64,000 nucleotides of DNA. Origin: Elephas maximus indicus (taxonomy: Eukaryota; Chordata; Mammalia; Proboscidea; Elephantidae). Where the stretch lies: positions 25,692,001 to 25,756,000 of the forward strand of contig NC_064826.1 of assembly GCF_024166365.1 (NCBI RefSeq), in the 5' to 3' direction. Below are positions 23,854-35,039 of the stretch, piece by piece. The position numbers and the translations under genes were made by a program. The notes beneath the pieces were generated by a model. That model saw only the letters and a list, made by a program, of their open reading frames with translations, searched no databases and was not told the origin of the DNA. Each line of letters begins with the position of its first letter. Position 1 is the first letter of the stretch.

Positions 23854-25185
23854 GGGCAACCAAAAATAAAGTGGCCCAGCCATCTGAAAGATTTGTACTC
23901 TTTTAAAAAATTTATCTTTTTTCAATATCTAAAATTTTATACTCAGACTTAATATGCATGTAAATGATAAATTTGTCCACTCATCTTCAGCAAGATTAAA
24001 ATGCAACTCTTATTGAAGTATAATATACACAAAGTGCACAGTCTTATTTTTAAATGAAGAGCCTATCCAATCAACGTATTAGCTTTATTTCTAACCTATA
24101 TTCTTCTAAAACAAGTAAATAATTTAAGAGATTCATCTTTTTCTTTTCATTTAAGCTTTTTTAGCCAACAAAGATGTACGTTTATGTATGTCTGCATGAA
24201 ATACGTAAAAATCAAGAGATTAAAAGTGTCAGTAAGATCTGTCCTAAAATAAATAAATTCACATCTTATCATGTAGCAAAATTACTTTAACTTAATCACA
24301 CCTTAAAGTCCACAGAGGTAAAAACTTTAGCTAAAATACATATATGAAAATTAGCCTAAATTTTATTTATAACTTTACTTACAAATCTGTTTTTGTTTAC
24401 AGATTTTCTTTTGGTGGCAAAAGCAAAGCCTATAGACTTAGACCAGAAATAAAAGTGATTAAGAGCTTACAACAACCAAAACAGCTAGAGCTCAACTGCT
24501 TACAAAGCAAGTTTATTTTTATTACAAGAGATTAATGCATTTATGGGTCATTTGCAAATCCTTTAACTGAGTATGGAGATAAAGTTGAAACAGAAGTAGC
24601 TAACTCTAAAATGTTATCACTCTTCTGTGAGCCTGCAGACTTTGCAGAGAAGATTATAAATATAGCCCAAGTGGAAAAAAAAGCACGTGGTTTTTATTTT
24701 CTTGGCAAATTTTTCACTTGTTGGGATAGATACAGTGATTTGTATTCATTGCAGCCTATAATACATGTTGCTTAGATAGATTTTTCATGACAATTTTTGT
24801 TAAAAATACGTGTTATTCTTTATTAATATGTTATTAAATAGATAAGTATTTTATTTGCAGTTTGCTTATAACAATCATGCTACCATTTAATAGTTTCTAT
24901 CAGATGAAATATTTGCTTCTCACCACTTTAACATGAGGTATCAAGGTTATAGCATGTGTTGGAGTGAACAGATAAAGTGGAGGCAGACTGTGAAGGGTCT
25001 TGTGAACCATTCTCAAGAGTTGTGAAGGTACAGTAATGAGTAGGAAGGGTAGGGACAAGAGGCTGTATTGGAGGGAAATTTTCTGAGTAGAACTCACAGG
25101 TCTTTGAAACTGATTAGTTGTAGTGAAGAAAGCAGAAGGGGTGGTAGAGGAAGACTCCAGTGAGGATGGGTGGTAAGGCCATTAT
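23854..25185. other. Intergenic sequence with one duplicated segment
   Basis: No gene. 24011-24107 recurs at 26521-26612 (see findings). The rest is unrecognised. Confidence 0.5.
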
Positions 25186-25195
25186 CCAAGACTAA

Positions 25196-25356
25196 AAAAC
25201 CAAGCCCACTGCTGTGGAGTCGATTCCGGCTCATAGCGACCCTACAGGACAGAGTAGAACTGCCCCATAGAGTTTCCACAGACTGCCTGGTAGATTTGAA
25301 CTGCCAACCTCTATGGTTAGCAGCTGTAGCACTTAGCCACTATGCCACCAGGGTTT
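25196..25356 (-). mobile_element. AfroSINE, deleted subtype
   Basis: Low-divergence copy (tggagtcgattccggctcat; catagcgaccctacagg). The flanking duplication is ccaagactaa (25186-25195) / ccaggactaa (25357-25366). Confidence 0.93.
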
Positions 25357-25639
25357 CCAGGACTAAGAACACAAAATACATTGCCAATGTGCTCTAAGTG
25401 GGTGCATGATGGAAGGGGTGGAATAAAGAAGGATATAATGACTTCATTTGTAGAAAATTAAGTTGATCGTGGCTGTGGAACATCCAGATGAAAACAGCTG
25501 ATGGGCTGCAATGAGATCTGAGTTTGCAATGATAACAATCACAAGAGCTTCCCTCTATTGCCAGATTCTGTGCTATATACCTTGCACACTATGGCAGAAA
25601 CTGCTAGCTGTTTTGAAATAGCTGTTCTCCCTCGGCAAC

Positions 25640-25990
25640 TATAATCCCTTTCTTCTATACTAACAGAACGTCTGATTTATGGCTGGACATCCTGCCACCT
25701 GGAATAAAGACTATGCTTCCCAGCTCCGTTGTGGCTAGGTTTGGACACACAACAAAGTTCTGACCAATGGGACAGAAGTGGGAGTGAGGCTTCCAGGAGT
25801 GTTCTTAAGAAAAAGACTTTTCCTAATCTTTCTGATAACTAGAATGTAGATGGTGGCCAGATGGTTAGGGGAATGGAAGTCATACACAGTAAACAACCAG
25901 ATTAGAAAAATACCTGGATGCCAGGAACCGCGTAGCGCCACACCAGCCCCAGACATCTCCTGGGACTGATGCCAATATATTGATAGTTGG
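25640..25990 (+). mobile_element. MaLR/MLT-like LTR fragment
   Basis: Stretches such as atgcttcccagctccgttgt and ttctgaccaatgggacagaa, with cgccacaccagccccagac downstream, resemble old MaLR-type LTR consensus sequences. Ends are not defined. Confidence 0.4.
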
Positions 25991-26039
25991 ATCTTCTGAC
26001 TTTTAAAACAACCAAATCATAACTAAGACACATACATTA

Positions 26040-26455
26040 TGTCATCAGGTTCTCATTACAGCACTAGAAGTGGAGATTATCATTATTTCTATTTTGGAAA
26101 GTGAGAAATGTGGTTAACAGAAGCTGGAAGAGAGGTTTACCCAAGGTCATTCAAACAAGAAATAATAGAGCTAGGATTTGAAGGCAAGAAATCTGATGGC
26201 AGAAGGAGCCCTGGTGGTGCAGTGGTTAAGCCTTCAGCTGCTAACCAAAATGTTGGTGGTTGGAAGCCACAAGCTGCTCCATGGGAGAAAGATGTAGCTG
26301 TCTGCTTCCGTAAAGACGACAGCTTGGGAAACCCTACGGGGCAGTTCTACTCTGTCCTATAGGGCCACTATGAGTCAGAATCTACTCAACAGCAACAGGT
26401 TTGCTTTTGTCAATCTGATGGCAGAGTTCATGCTCATTACCACTAAACCTGAGGA
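26040..26455 (-). repeat. MIR split by a SINE
   Basis: Antisense MIR core (tttacccaaggtcattcaaa; agagctaggatttgaaggca) at 26040-26203, continuing after the SINE (ttcatgctcattaccactaa). Confidence 0.75.
26204..26411 (+). mobile_element. AfroSINE, full-length subtype
   Basis: Contains the middle block (gtctgcttccgtaaagacga). It is flanked by an exact 14-bp target-site duplication aatctgatggcaga (26190-26203 and 26412-26425) within a MIR. Confidence 0.95.
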
Positions 26456-26459
26456 AACC

Positions 26460-27421
26460 ACCCAGTCCTCTAACCATTCTAATGCCGCCCCACACAGATC
26501 AAAATCCATCTTTAATGTTTTATTGAAGTATAAGATACATAAAGTACACAGTCTTATTTTTAAATGAAGAGCCTGCCCAAAGTATTAGCTTTATTTCTAA
26601 CCTATATTCTTCCTGATGTCTTAGGTGCTCACTTTCTCTTATTCTGAGATGAAGACCACATAGGCACCATCCTTTCAGTGTTTATTTTATGACCCGGAAG
26701 CTCCTTATTAAAGAACTCTGGAGACTTCTCTTTTCCAGGCTAAATAACCTTAAAAAAAAAAAAACAAAAAACTTAGGTCCTTATAATTTTTACAGTCTTA
26801 ATTTCCAAGCTTTTGAATTATTCCCACTGCAAATCTTTGAACACTCTTTAATTCTTCTCAATCTTTTACCTAAGCACCACTTGTTGGTTGCAAATTTAGC
26901 TGCATATGTGGCTTAAGAAAGACGTCTTCACAGCACCTCCTTTGTGCCAGGCCAGGATTCACACATTAGCCTACCCACCATATTTGAGTAGACTTAAACG
27001 CTTGGTGAGTTAAGAGGTTCTTTCTTTTTCAAAGACAGAGGGATCTTTGTGTTATTGCTGAAAGGCCACATGAATAACCTGAAAACAAAGGATTTGTCAA
27101 TTACAATCTGTTCTTTATGTTTTCAGATTTTGTGTTTGGCCAGCCATAATCCACTGAAATTCATCTGTGGATGAGAAGGGCATGGGAAAGAGCAGTCCAG
27201 TAGTTTCCTTTCAGGGACAGACCCAGGGATCAGAGACGGGAAGGGGTGTGCCATCCTGGAGAGGTTAAGTTCCGAACAGGACAGCTGCCACGAGTTAAGG
27301 AGGAGGATTAGGGAGACCAGGGACTACAGCTTGCTATCACACACACTTCTCTGCTGCCCAAAATGCTTAGATTAAAAAAAAAAAAGGGGGGGATGGATCT
27401 ATTCTACTGTGGAATTTTAAA
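26460..27421. other. Intergenic sequence
   Basis: Apart from the duplicated piece at 26521-26612, no gene or named repeat. A G/A-rich run lies near 27375-27395. Confidence 0.5.
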
Positions 27422-27430
27422 GGTGGTTTA

Positions 27431-27637
27431 AAAACCAGTTGCCATAGAGTTGATTCCAACTCATGGCGACGCCGTGTGTGTCAGAGTAGAACTGTGCTCC
27501 ACAGGGTTATCCAATGCTTATTTTTCAGAAGTAGATAGCCAGGCCTTTCTTTTAAGGTGCCTCCGAGTGGGCCCAAACCGTTAATCTTTTGGTTAGCAGC
27601 TGAGCATGTTAACTGTTTGTACCACCCAGAGACTCCC
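27431..27637 (-). mobile_element. Diverged AfroSINE, old subtype
   Basis: A minus-strand copy with the old-subtype middle (ttaaggtgcctccgagtggg) and an exact 9-bp duplication ggtggttta (27422-27430 and 27638-27646). Confidence 0.92.
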
Positions 27638-27646
27638 GGTGGTTTA

Positions 27647-28125
27647 GAGGAAGTTAAATTTTTCAGGATATTGAGGCAAAATGTTTCAAATAAGGGAAAT
27701 GCCACCTAGTAAGGAGGCACACTCTCAGACATAAGGTTATTCTCAGTGGACTTCAGGACAGTATCCTAAAAATACTTTAGAAATAAGGAAAATCAGAGGG
27801 AAGTGGAAATTCCTTAAAATTGTAAGCTAATTACCAGGAAGCAGTAACCTTATGGGGACAGTAACAAAGCAGAGCATAAACAAACAAAAAGCAAATAGAT
27901 AAATAATGCAGAAGGCTTGGAAGTTCTGAAGCCACTATCATTAGAAATGACGTTCTGTTTGTTTCTTGTAGTAACAAGGACATAAAGTTGAGACTCAAAA
28001 GGCCTCAAATTAGGCAAAGAGCAATTTCCCTAATAAGTAAGAACTGCTGTTGACCAATAAAAAGAAGAAGATCAACCTAAAGGGAAGGGATATGAGCAAA
28101 AGAAAAATGCCAAATAGCTCTTCTA
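27647..28125. other. Intergenic sequence, nothing recognised
   Basis: No gene or named repeat. Confidence 0.5.
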
Positions 28126-28137
28126 TGTATAATACAA

Positions 28138-28349
28138 AGGAGCCCTGGTGGCACAGTGGTTAAGTGCTCAGCTGCTAACCAAAAGGTCAGCAGTTCGAAC
28201 CCACCAGCAGCTCCATGGAAGAAAGATGTGGCAGTCTGCTTCCATAAAGATTATAGCCTTGGAAGTCCTCTGGGCAGTTATACTCTGTCCTATAAGGGTG
28301 TTTCGAGTTGGAATAGACTCCATGACAACAGGTTTGGTTTTTGGTTTTA
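28138..28349 (+). mobile_element. AfroSINE, full-length reference copy
   Basis: The clearest copy here: A-box tggcacagtgg near 28148, B-box agttcgaaccc at 28192, middle block agtctgcttccataaagatt, RTE-like segment, and a tail ggtttggtttttggtttt. Flanks tgtataatacaa (28126-28137) / tatatgatacaa (28350-28361). Short frames within it are not genes. Confidence 0.95.
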
Positions 28350-28384
28350 TATATGATACAATGCCCATTGCACTTGTAATACAA

Positions 28385-29060
28385 TAATTAAAAATTAAAA
28401 CTATAATGAGATACGATTTTTTTTTTAGCCTATCAGATTGGCAAATATCAAAAATTGTAATAGGATATCATGTTGGCGAGAGAGTGTGTGGAAATAGGCC
28501 CTTTCATAATTGCTGGTGGGAGTGCAAACTGATGCAATTTATGAGAACAAATTGCCAGTATCTATCAAAATTACACAGGTACATACTATTTCACCTAACA
28601 GCTTCACTTCCAGGAATTTATCCTTACCATAATATTCCCACATGAATGAAAGGACTTCTGTTCAAGGTTGTTATATATTGTAGCATCTTTTATCATGATA
28701 ATAGATTTGAAACAATTTAAATGTCCACCAGTAAGGGCCTACTTAGATAAACAACGATTCATCCAAAAAAAAAAAAAAAAAATGCAATACTGGTTAGCTG
28801 TTTAAAGGAAAAAGCGAGAATGAGTTATTTATGTATAGATGTGGAATGATTTCTAAACTTTATTAATAAGTGAGAAAATAAAATGCACAATGTATATTGT
28901 GTGTAACCATTGGTGTAAAAGATGCAGATGAGGCTTCTATTGGTGTGTGTATGTGTGGAATATCTCTGGATGAACAGCCAAGAAACTAATACAATTGATT
29001 GCCCAAGGAGGGAGCATGGGTGGCTGTCAGAAGGAGATTTTTATCTCTACACAGCCTTTT
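28385..29060 (+). mobile_element. Old L1 (L1M-type) 3' end
   Basis: Sense L1 text: ataatgagatacgat, tcagattggcaaatatcaaa, tgctggtgggagtgcaaact, ttaaatgtccaccagtaagg. A run of 18 A lies near 28768. Degraded and non-coding. Confidence 0.85.
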
Positions 29061-29080
29061 ATATCATGTGATCTCAAGCA

Positions 29081-29229
29081 AGTTATTTTAACTTTTGAAT
29101 TACAGTTTCTGTATTTTAGAATTTCTCTGCCAGTAAATGATATTTCTTGCCTACCAGTTATTTTAACTCTTGAAATACAACTTCCCTATTTTAAAATTTC
29201 CCTGTCAGTTGGTACTTCTTGCCTTCTTG
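29081..29229. repeat. Diverged tandem duplication, 75-bp unit
   Basis: Unit 1 (29081-29155) and unit 2 (29156 to about 29229) both begin agttattttaac and end in a ttcttgcc motif, with roughly three quarters of positions matching by eye. Confidence 0.75.
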
Positions 29230-29695
29230 CTTGCAAGGAGTCAGTGAGACAAAGAATATGAAAGCTCTTTGTAAACTATCAAGTAAAAAAAAAAAAGTGC
29301 CTACACATAACAGTATTTACTAAGCCTGGATCCCTGCTGTGAAATACCCCTGGTATTCTAATACTGTTATTGAAACTCAGTGTTAAAGCAAAAAAAACTA
29401 AGGATGTTACACACAAACTCTAACCTATTCACTTGCTATCTGTTTATCCTGGCTCCTAATAATGATTTTAAACCTTTAACATGAATAGGATCTCACTTTA
29501 TGCCACATTATATTCAAAATAGTTGTAACTTGAACAATATATTTAATGTATTAGAAAAGTCTGCAATCCCAAAGAATTCTACTATAAGGATTTGCCTACT
29601 AGGGAGAACACTTTTGTAAAATAAACAAATATTCCAACTGTGAGAATGTATGTGAACAAATGCAAATTTTCACATATCTGCTCAGAGAGAGATGC
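29230..29695. other. Intergenic sequence, nothing recognised
   Basis: No gene or named repeat. Confidence 0.5.
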
Positions 29696-29699
29696 TGTG

Positions 29700-29892
29700 G
29701 TGTGCTGTTGAGTTGATTCTTACTCATAGTAACCCTATAGGACAGAGTAGAATTTCCCCATAGGGTTTCCTAGGCTGAAATCTTTATGGGGCAGATCGCC
29801 AGTCTTTTCTTCTGTGGAGCATATGGTGGGTTCAAACTGCCAACCTTTTGGTGAACAACTGAGCTCTTAACCATTGCACCACCAGGGCTCCT
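29700..29892 (-). mobile_element. AfroSINE, full-length subtype
   Basis: A minus-strand copy (ggtgtgctgttgagttgatt to ttgcaccaccagggctcctt) including the middle block. No clear target duplication seen. Confidence 0.88.
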
Positions 29893-30240
29893 TGAGTTAA
29901 AAGATAAAAGTACTTATACAGTCTGGTACTGGAAAAGAAAGGGATGTTCCCCTCACTGGAATTCTTTGGAAGGAGGAAAAGATGAGGAAATGGAAGAAGG
30001 GGTTGTCTGGAGTCCAGTTAGACATTCTCAGCATGAGTTATTAAACCACTGTGTGAAAGGGTAGGGGAGATACACATGACCTAGTTCCTGTCAACATGAC
30101 TGGATTGCATTGTCATATAAGCTAATCAGGGGAGCTCTAGCATTGACCAAATAGCAGCTAACTTAAATCAACATCAGATTCCGCAGAAGATGAATGATCT
30201 CCTCTTTGTGCAATTTTCTGGGCTAGGAGCTACAAGAGAT
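29893..30240. other. Intergenic sequence, nothing recognised
   Basis: No gene or named repeat. Confidence 0.5.
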
Positions 30241-30560
30241 GCAAACAGTATTAGTGACTCATAAGAGCTTTCCACAAAACAAAACATAAATGTGAAAAAT
30301 GCAAGCTAGCAATAAAAGTATTGCATGATGAACTGTCAAGGGTGACACACCAAAACAGGGAATACGACAGGTAGGGGCAGTCAGGCCCAGCTTTATGGAA
30401 AGTATCAATATGAACAGGCCTTGAAGAGTGAATAGGATTTGCCCACTCGGGGAAGGGGTGCCAGAGAGTTCTTGAAGATGAGCAGAAGAAATAAGAATGG
30501 AAAAAGTAGATCTTGATTATTAAGCCAGAGTTTGAGTTTTCTGCCATAAGTCATAGAAAT
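30241..30560 (-). mobile_element. L2-like LINE fragment
   Basis: Antisense L2 phrases: ggccttgaagagtgaatagg and gaaggggtgccagagagttc. The 98-aa minus-strand ORF over it is a chance frame. Confidence 0.5.
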
Positions 30561-30736
30561 ACTTTAGATTTTTGACCAGGGTAAAAAAAATCTTTAAAGC
30601 GATTGATAGCAATGGGCAAGACAGGTTGGAGGAGAGTCAAGAAACTAGAACTGGGGATATCAAGGGTGTTACAGTCCTGGCAGAGCTCATAAAAGTCTGA
30701 ATGAGGTTCATAGCATTGGAACTGGGAAGGAAATAA

Positions 30737-30890
30737 TAAAACCCGTCGCCGTCGAGTCAATTTCAACTCATAGTGACCCTACAGAACACAGTAGAACCAC
30801 CCCATAGAGTTTCCAAGGAGCACCTGATGGATTCAAACTGCTGATCTTTTGGTTAGCAGCTGTAGCACTTAACCACTACACCACCAGAGT
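30737..30890 (-). mobile_element. AfroSINE, deleted subtype
   Basis: A minus-strand copy from cccgtcgccgtcgagtcaat to ttaaccactacaccaccaga, preceded by an A/T-rich tail. Confidence 0.9.
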
Positions 30891-31119
30891 TATGAAAATG
30901 TATTAAAGGCGATAGTAGGTAGTAGGCTATAACAACTGATGAGCATGGAGTTGGGAGCTATTAAAGAGTCAATGTTAGTATACTGGGAGAACAGGATGGC
31001 CCTAACAGACAACCTTCTCCCAGTAGGAGTCACGCCTCTTTCTTGTGCGCATACATACACATGGTGCTTTTTCTCTGTCATTGTATTTATTATTTAGTTT
31101 CGTGGTCACTATTTACTTA

Positions 31120-31210
31120 TCTGCCTTCCCATTAGGCCATGAGCTTCTTGTGGGTAAAGCCCTTGCTTGGGCTGTGGCATATCTGTCACAAAAAAATGTT
31201 TTTATGTATT
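31120..31210 (+). mobile_element. L2 3' end fragment
   Basis: Reads ccatgagcttcttgtgggta, a degenerate version of the L2 3' phrase about GAGCTCCTTGAGGG. Short and old. Confidence 0.4.
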
Positions 31211-31440
31211 AAATAGTATGGAAGGAAAAAAGGAATGTGGGAGGAAGGAAAGGCAGGAAGGAAGACATGTTTAAGACGGAGAGATGAGCAATGGAATTTC
31301 ATATATGGAGGGATAGAAAAAGGTATATCATTCAAAATAACACAAGTTAGTATTTAATATAAATATTTTTTAATAGATACATTTACTTAAAGCAAGAGTT
31401 ATGGTAGTCATGTTTTCTTGGATTTTACAGAAAATGACTA

Positions 31441-31620
31441 TTCTGTTTAGAGCCCAACTCATAGTGACCCTACGGGACAGAGTAGAACTGCACCATAGGG
31501 TCTTCAAGGAGCATCTGGTGGATTTGAACTGCTGATGTTTTGGTTAGCAGTCATAGCTCTTAACCACTATACCGCCAGGGTAGGGTCATTATGTGTTGGA
31601 ATCGACTCACCAGCAACAGA
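31441..31620. mobile_element. AfroSINE with inverted 5' part (second twin-primed copy)
   Basis: About 31450-31580 is a minus-strand SINE body (caactcatagtgaccctacg to ctataccgccag). 31582-31620 is the plus-strand tail (gggtcattatgtgttggaat). Flanks attctg (31440-31445 and 31620-31625) or gagccc (31450-31455 and 31625-31630) are candidate duplications; the exact breakpoint is ambiguous. Confidence 0.75.
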
Positions 31621-31704
31621 TTCTGAGCCCTGGACTGTGAGCTTGCTTCACCCAGCAAAGGTGGACATGAAGAACCTCTCATTGGGCAGGAGACTTTTTT
31701 AAGA

Positions 31705-31830
31705 GAGGTAATGTGGTCTGGAGAAAGGAGTTTTTAGATTCTAAATGAGAGACAGCTCTGCCACTAACGGGGTGTGTGAATTTTAGCAAATCACATTTTC
31801 TGGTTTTACCTCATTACGGACTATAAATAT
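31705..31830 (+). repeat. MIR fragment
   Basis: MIR core phrase gacagctctgccactaacgg followed by a degraded tcacattttctggttttacc stretch. Confidence 0.65.
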
Positions 31831-32299
31831 AGCCCTGTTGTCACAAGATGGACTAAGAATAAAATAATGCCTGGAAAAATAAATGGTGCAATAACTAGGT
31901 GTTAAACTATGAAATTATTACCTTGCTCCAAGAGCAGATGTGGATTGAGCAATTTTACTTTACTCTGTGCTGCAAGAGGAAAGGCCTTTCTTATGCTGTT
32001 AGCCAATAAATTCCACTCAGCCCTGCCTACTTCCTCCCTCCCTGCCTCCACAGAGGACTGTGACTATGGAGACAAGACACCAGGGTTAAGGTGGACAAAC
32101 GACCACCAAGTGCTCTGTCCTTCTCTGCACATAAAGGAAGTCGGTCGCTGGTTCCTGTTAATGAGGATGGGACCTGGGTGTCCTTGTACACTGGAAACCC
32201 ATCAGATCTCTCCAGAGCACCATGCCTGCCCGTACTGTGTGTATACCTCCTCTACCCAGGATTTACCATCTTGTTCTCATGATTAAAAACTCATACTGT

Positions 32300-32410
32300 A
32301 GCCTAAACTGTGGTCCCCCAAGGACAGGATCCATGTGGAATTCGGCTTTGCATCCTCAGTTCACAGCACAGTGCCTGGATTGTGGTAGGTGCTCCATAAA
32401 TGGAACAATG
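32300..32410 (+). mobile_element. L2 3' end fragment
   Basis: Contains acagcacagtgcctggattg followed by gtaggtgctccataaatgga, a recognisable L2 3' terminus. Confidence 0.75.
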
Positions 32411-32553
32411 AGGCAGGCTCCAGAACCACACGAGATTTGACTTCTACCTCATAACCTGTGTTCTTTGGCTGAGGTCTGCGTTCGGGTTATTTTGGTGGTA
32501 TTTTTAGGGAGCCAATATTCAACAAGTGCAAGACTTCTCAATACAGTTATTAT

Positions 32554-32584
32554 GGTGTGTGTGTGTGTGTGTGCGTGTGTGGTG
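32554..32584. repeat. (TG)n microsatellite
   Basis: A GT run with one GC interruption. Confidence 0.9.
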
Positions 32585-32701
32585 TATCTAAGCCTTAAGG
32601 AAAATTCTTATATCTACTGCTGATATGGCTGTTCCTTTATGACGCTTTCTCTATCATTACATTCATGCCTTATCCTACTGAACTCCCCTTAAGCTTTTTT
32701 A

Positions 32702-33046
32702 ATGCTGCGTTCCTGGCATACTTTCTTTTTGTTCTTTTGGTGTGCGATGAAAGGTCTCAGGCATTCCATCCTTTTAAAGGATTACAGACCTATACCTATA
32801 GCCACTAGGCAACAATTTACTAGAGACGATCACAGTCCTTCAAAGGACGCCGCTACTAATTCTCAAACCTCCTCTGTTACACTGACTACTCGGGCTCTAC
32901 AAGCTACACCGCTTTATGGCCAATCTGGCCAGCCCAGTAAGGCTCCACATGAATTATTACAGCTCTACAGGCGTGGTTGCCCAGACAGCTTCTTAGCCCC
33001 TGAGGGCGAAGAAGCCTGTATTGTCCACGGGGGAACAATGCTCTGA
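32702..33046 (+). other. Unassigned 114-codon ORF, possibly a retrocopy fragment
   Basis: An ATG-initiated frame of 114 codons (MLRSWHTFFLF... to ...ACIVHGGTML) in sequence of balanced base composition that does not match any repeat I know. An AATAAA lies at about 33210, followed by an A-containing stretch. There is no signal peptide beyond a short hydrophobic start and no domain I recognise. It could be a fragment of a processed pseudogene or of an endogenous retrovirus, or chance. I make no functional claim. Confidence 0.25.
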
Positions 33047-33249
33047 AGTATTCTTGGAATGACTGCCCCCAAACCTAAGGACTCTCAAACTGACCCTATT
33101 TCTTAGTACTTTCTTGTTTCCTACTTTTAAACTCCCCTCAACCTCAGCCTCACCAGCTCCCTAAAAGTTGCTGGGTTTACAATTGTATCTTTGCAACCTA
33201 ATCTTAGCAATAAAGACTAGCACAAAAACACTTTTAACCCTTTTATGTT

Positions 33250-33720
33250 CATAGCTGTGCCAATATGAAGATTTTTATTATAAAACCACCAGAGAACATT
33301 AAGACCATTCTGCAGTTTGAAAAGCAAAAAGCATCTTTTTGGAAATGTACAAATAAAGCATTTGAAATAAAAAGGACGATCAGAAGATAAAGCAGAAAAT
33401 AAATTGATGTCATCACTTCCGGAAATACATAATACAATGCTTTTCAGAATGGTAGAAAATGCTGATTTTTAAAAATGAGACAAGTAAAACAAATTAAAGA
33501 CAAGTTATATAGAGAGCATTTTTCTTGCACTTTGTCTCGTGTTTTTTCACAAACTCTTTTTTTAAAGTTAGCCTCTCTTACATTTGGAAGTGGCATAACT
33601 GAGAGGCCACAATGAAAATATAAAAGCAACATGGATAGAATAACAAATAATAGCTGCACTTTCTACTACGGCTTAGTAGGTGTTCGTTTCTACTTTGCAT
33701 CACTTCTAAGAAAAATGGGA
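33250..33720. other. Intergenic sequence, nothing recognised
   Basis: No gene or named repeat. Confidence 0.5.
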
Positions 33721-33724
33721 AATA

Positions 33725-33992
33725 CACCCAGAATGCTCCTTAGAAGCAAAGATGGCACATACTTTGGACACGTTGCCAGGAGAGTTCAGTCTCTGGAGAA
33801 GGATATCATGCGTGGTAAAGTAGAGGGTCAGTGAAAGAGAAGGAGACCCTCAACAAGATGGACTGACAGTGGCTGCAACAATGGGCTCAAACATAACAAC
33901 AACCATGAGGATGGCGCAGGACCAGGCAGTGTTTTGTTCTGTTGTACACAGGGTCGCTATGAGTCAGAACTGACTCGACAGCACCTAACGAC
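33725..33992 (+). mobile_element. RTE LINE 3' fragment
   Basis: From cagaatgctccttagaagca to gactcgacagcacctaacga. It contains the RTE 3' end in a form nearly identical to the AfroSINE tail at ctatgagtcagaa. Internally deleted relative to other copies. Confidence 0.92.
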
Positions 33993-34189
33993 AATTTCAG
34001 AAAGTGACCCAGAAGAACGAGAAGATTTTCAGTAGTCTCCTCACGTGGCAGAGCACTCTACTGACTGGAGTATAAGCCCCAAACATTCCATTGTATATTA
34101 CCCATTAGAAAATTTATCATACTTTGTATGATATAACCCTATGTATATATTTTGTGTGTACCCTATTATGTAGTTTAGAAAATACATAA

Positions 34190-34334
34190 ACCGAAACTAA
34201 ACCCGTTGTCATCAATTCCAACTCATAGTGACTCTATAGGCCAGAGCAGGACTGTCCCATAGGGCTTCCAAGGAGCTGCTGGTGGATCTGAACTGCTGAC
34301 CTTTAAGCAGCTGGATGCTCAGCCACTGCCCCAC
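34190..34334 (-). mobile_element. AfroSINE, deleted subtype
   Basis: A minus-strand copy (cccgttgtcatcaattccaa to gccactgccccacataag) with several base losses. Flanked by acataa repeats. Confidence 0.87.
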
Positions 34335-34814
34335 ATAAGGTACACAAAACAGAAACTTCCTGAGTGCTGGGATTAAAAGTATGGAAACAAAGCTCTATTT
34401 TTTTTTTTTTTTAATCCAGAAGATTTTCCTGTGCTCTCTGGGATGAATTCTACACTGGACTATAGAATTAAACCTTTCAAGGTGTTCGGTTTTTAAGAAA
34501 AAAATAGAGTAAATAGAAGATTTTGGCCCTTGAGGTTGAACTTACTATTTGAAAACAAGTCAAACAATCTAGCAATCTTAGTGTATGCATGTTTGAATGA
34601 CTACATTTATGCTATTATGGTGAAGCGCTTTCTCCTGCCTGAATAGCAATTGCAGAGAAAGTCTGCATTTGTTTTTAATTATCTGATAAATCGGGCCTGA
34701 GATCAAGTTTATTTAATAAAAAAAATAACTCAAGGAAACACTTCATTTGGTACAGGGCACTAACCTATCATAATTAGTTATTATCAATAATAATAATCAT
34801 AATTAAGTAGGCCT
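34335..34814. other. Unique sequence, possible conserved non-coding DNA
   Basis: Apart from a T-run near 34400 no repeat is visible. 34540-34800 has high sequence complexity with TAATTAGTTATT-type homeodomain-like sites. This is only a suggestion of regulatory content. Confidence 0.3.
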
Positions 34815-35010
34815 TAAGGTCCCTGAGTAGTGCAAATGGTTTGCACTCAACATCTAACCTAAAGGTTGGTGGTTTGCCCCAGCGACACCATGGAAGAAAG
34901 TTCTGACAATCTACTTCCGTAAGGATTATAGCCAAGAAAACTATGGAGCAGCTCTACTCTGTAAAGCAGGGTTGCCATGAGTTGCAATCAACTCAATGGC
35001 AAGGGGTTTT
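34815..35010 (+). mobile_element. Diverged AfroSINE
   Basis: Head aaggtccctgagtagtgcaa, body gacaatctacttccgtaagg, and tail gttgcaatcaactcaatggc. Confidence 0.85.
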
Positions 35011-35039
35011 TAGGCTTTCCGTAGGTTTTACACAGGTAC

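Noticed and set aside
28138..28349. A tRNA gene
   Set aside because: A-box and B-box sequences are present, but they belong to the tRNA-derived head of a SINE repeated many times in the window.
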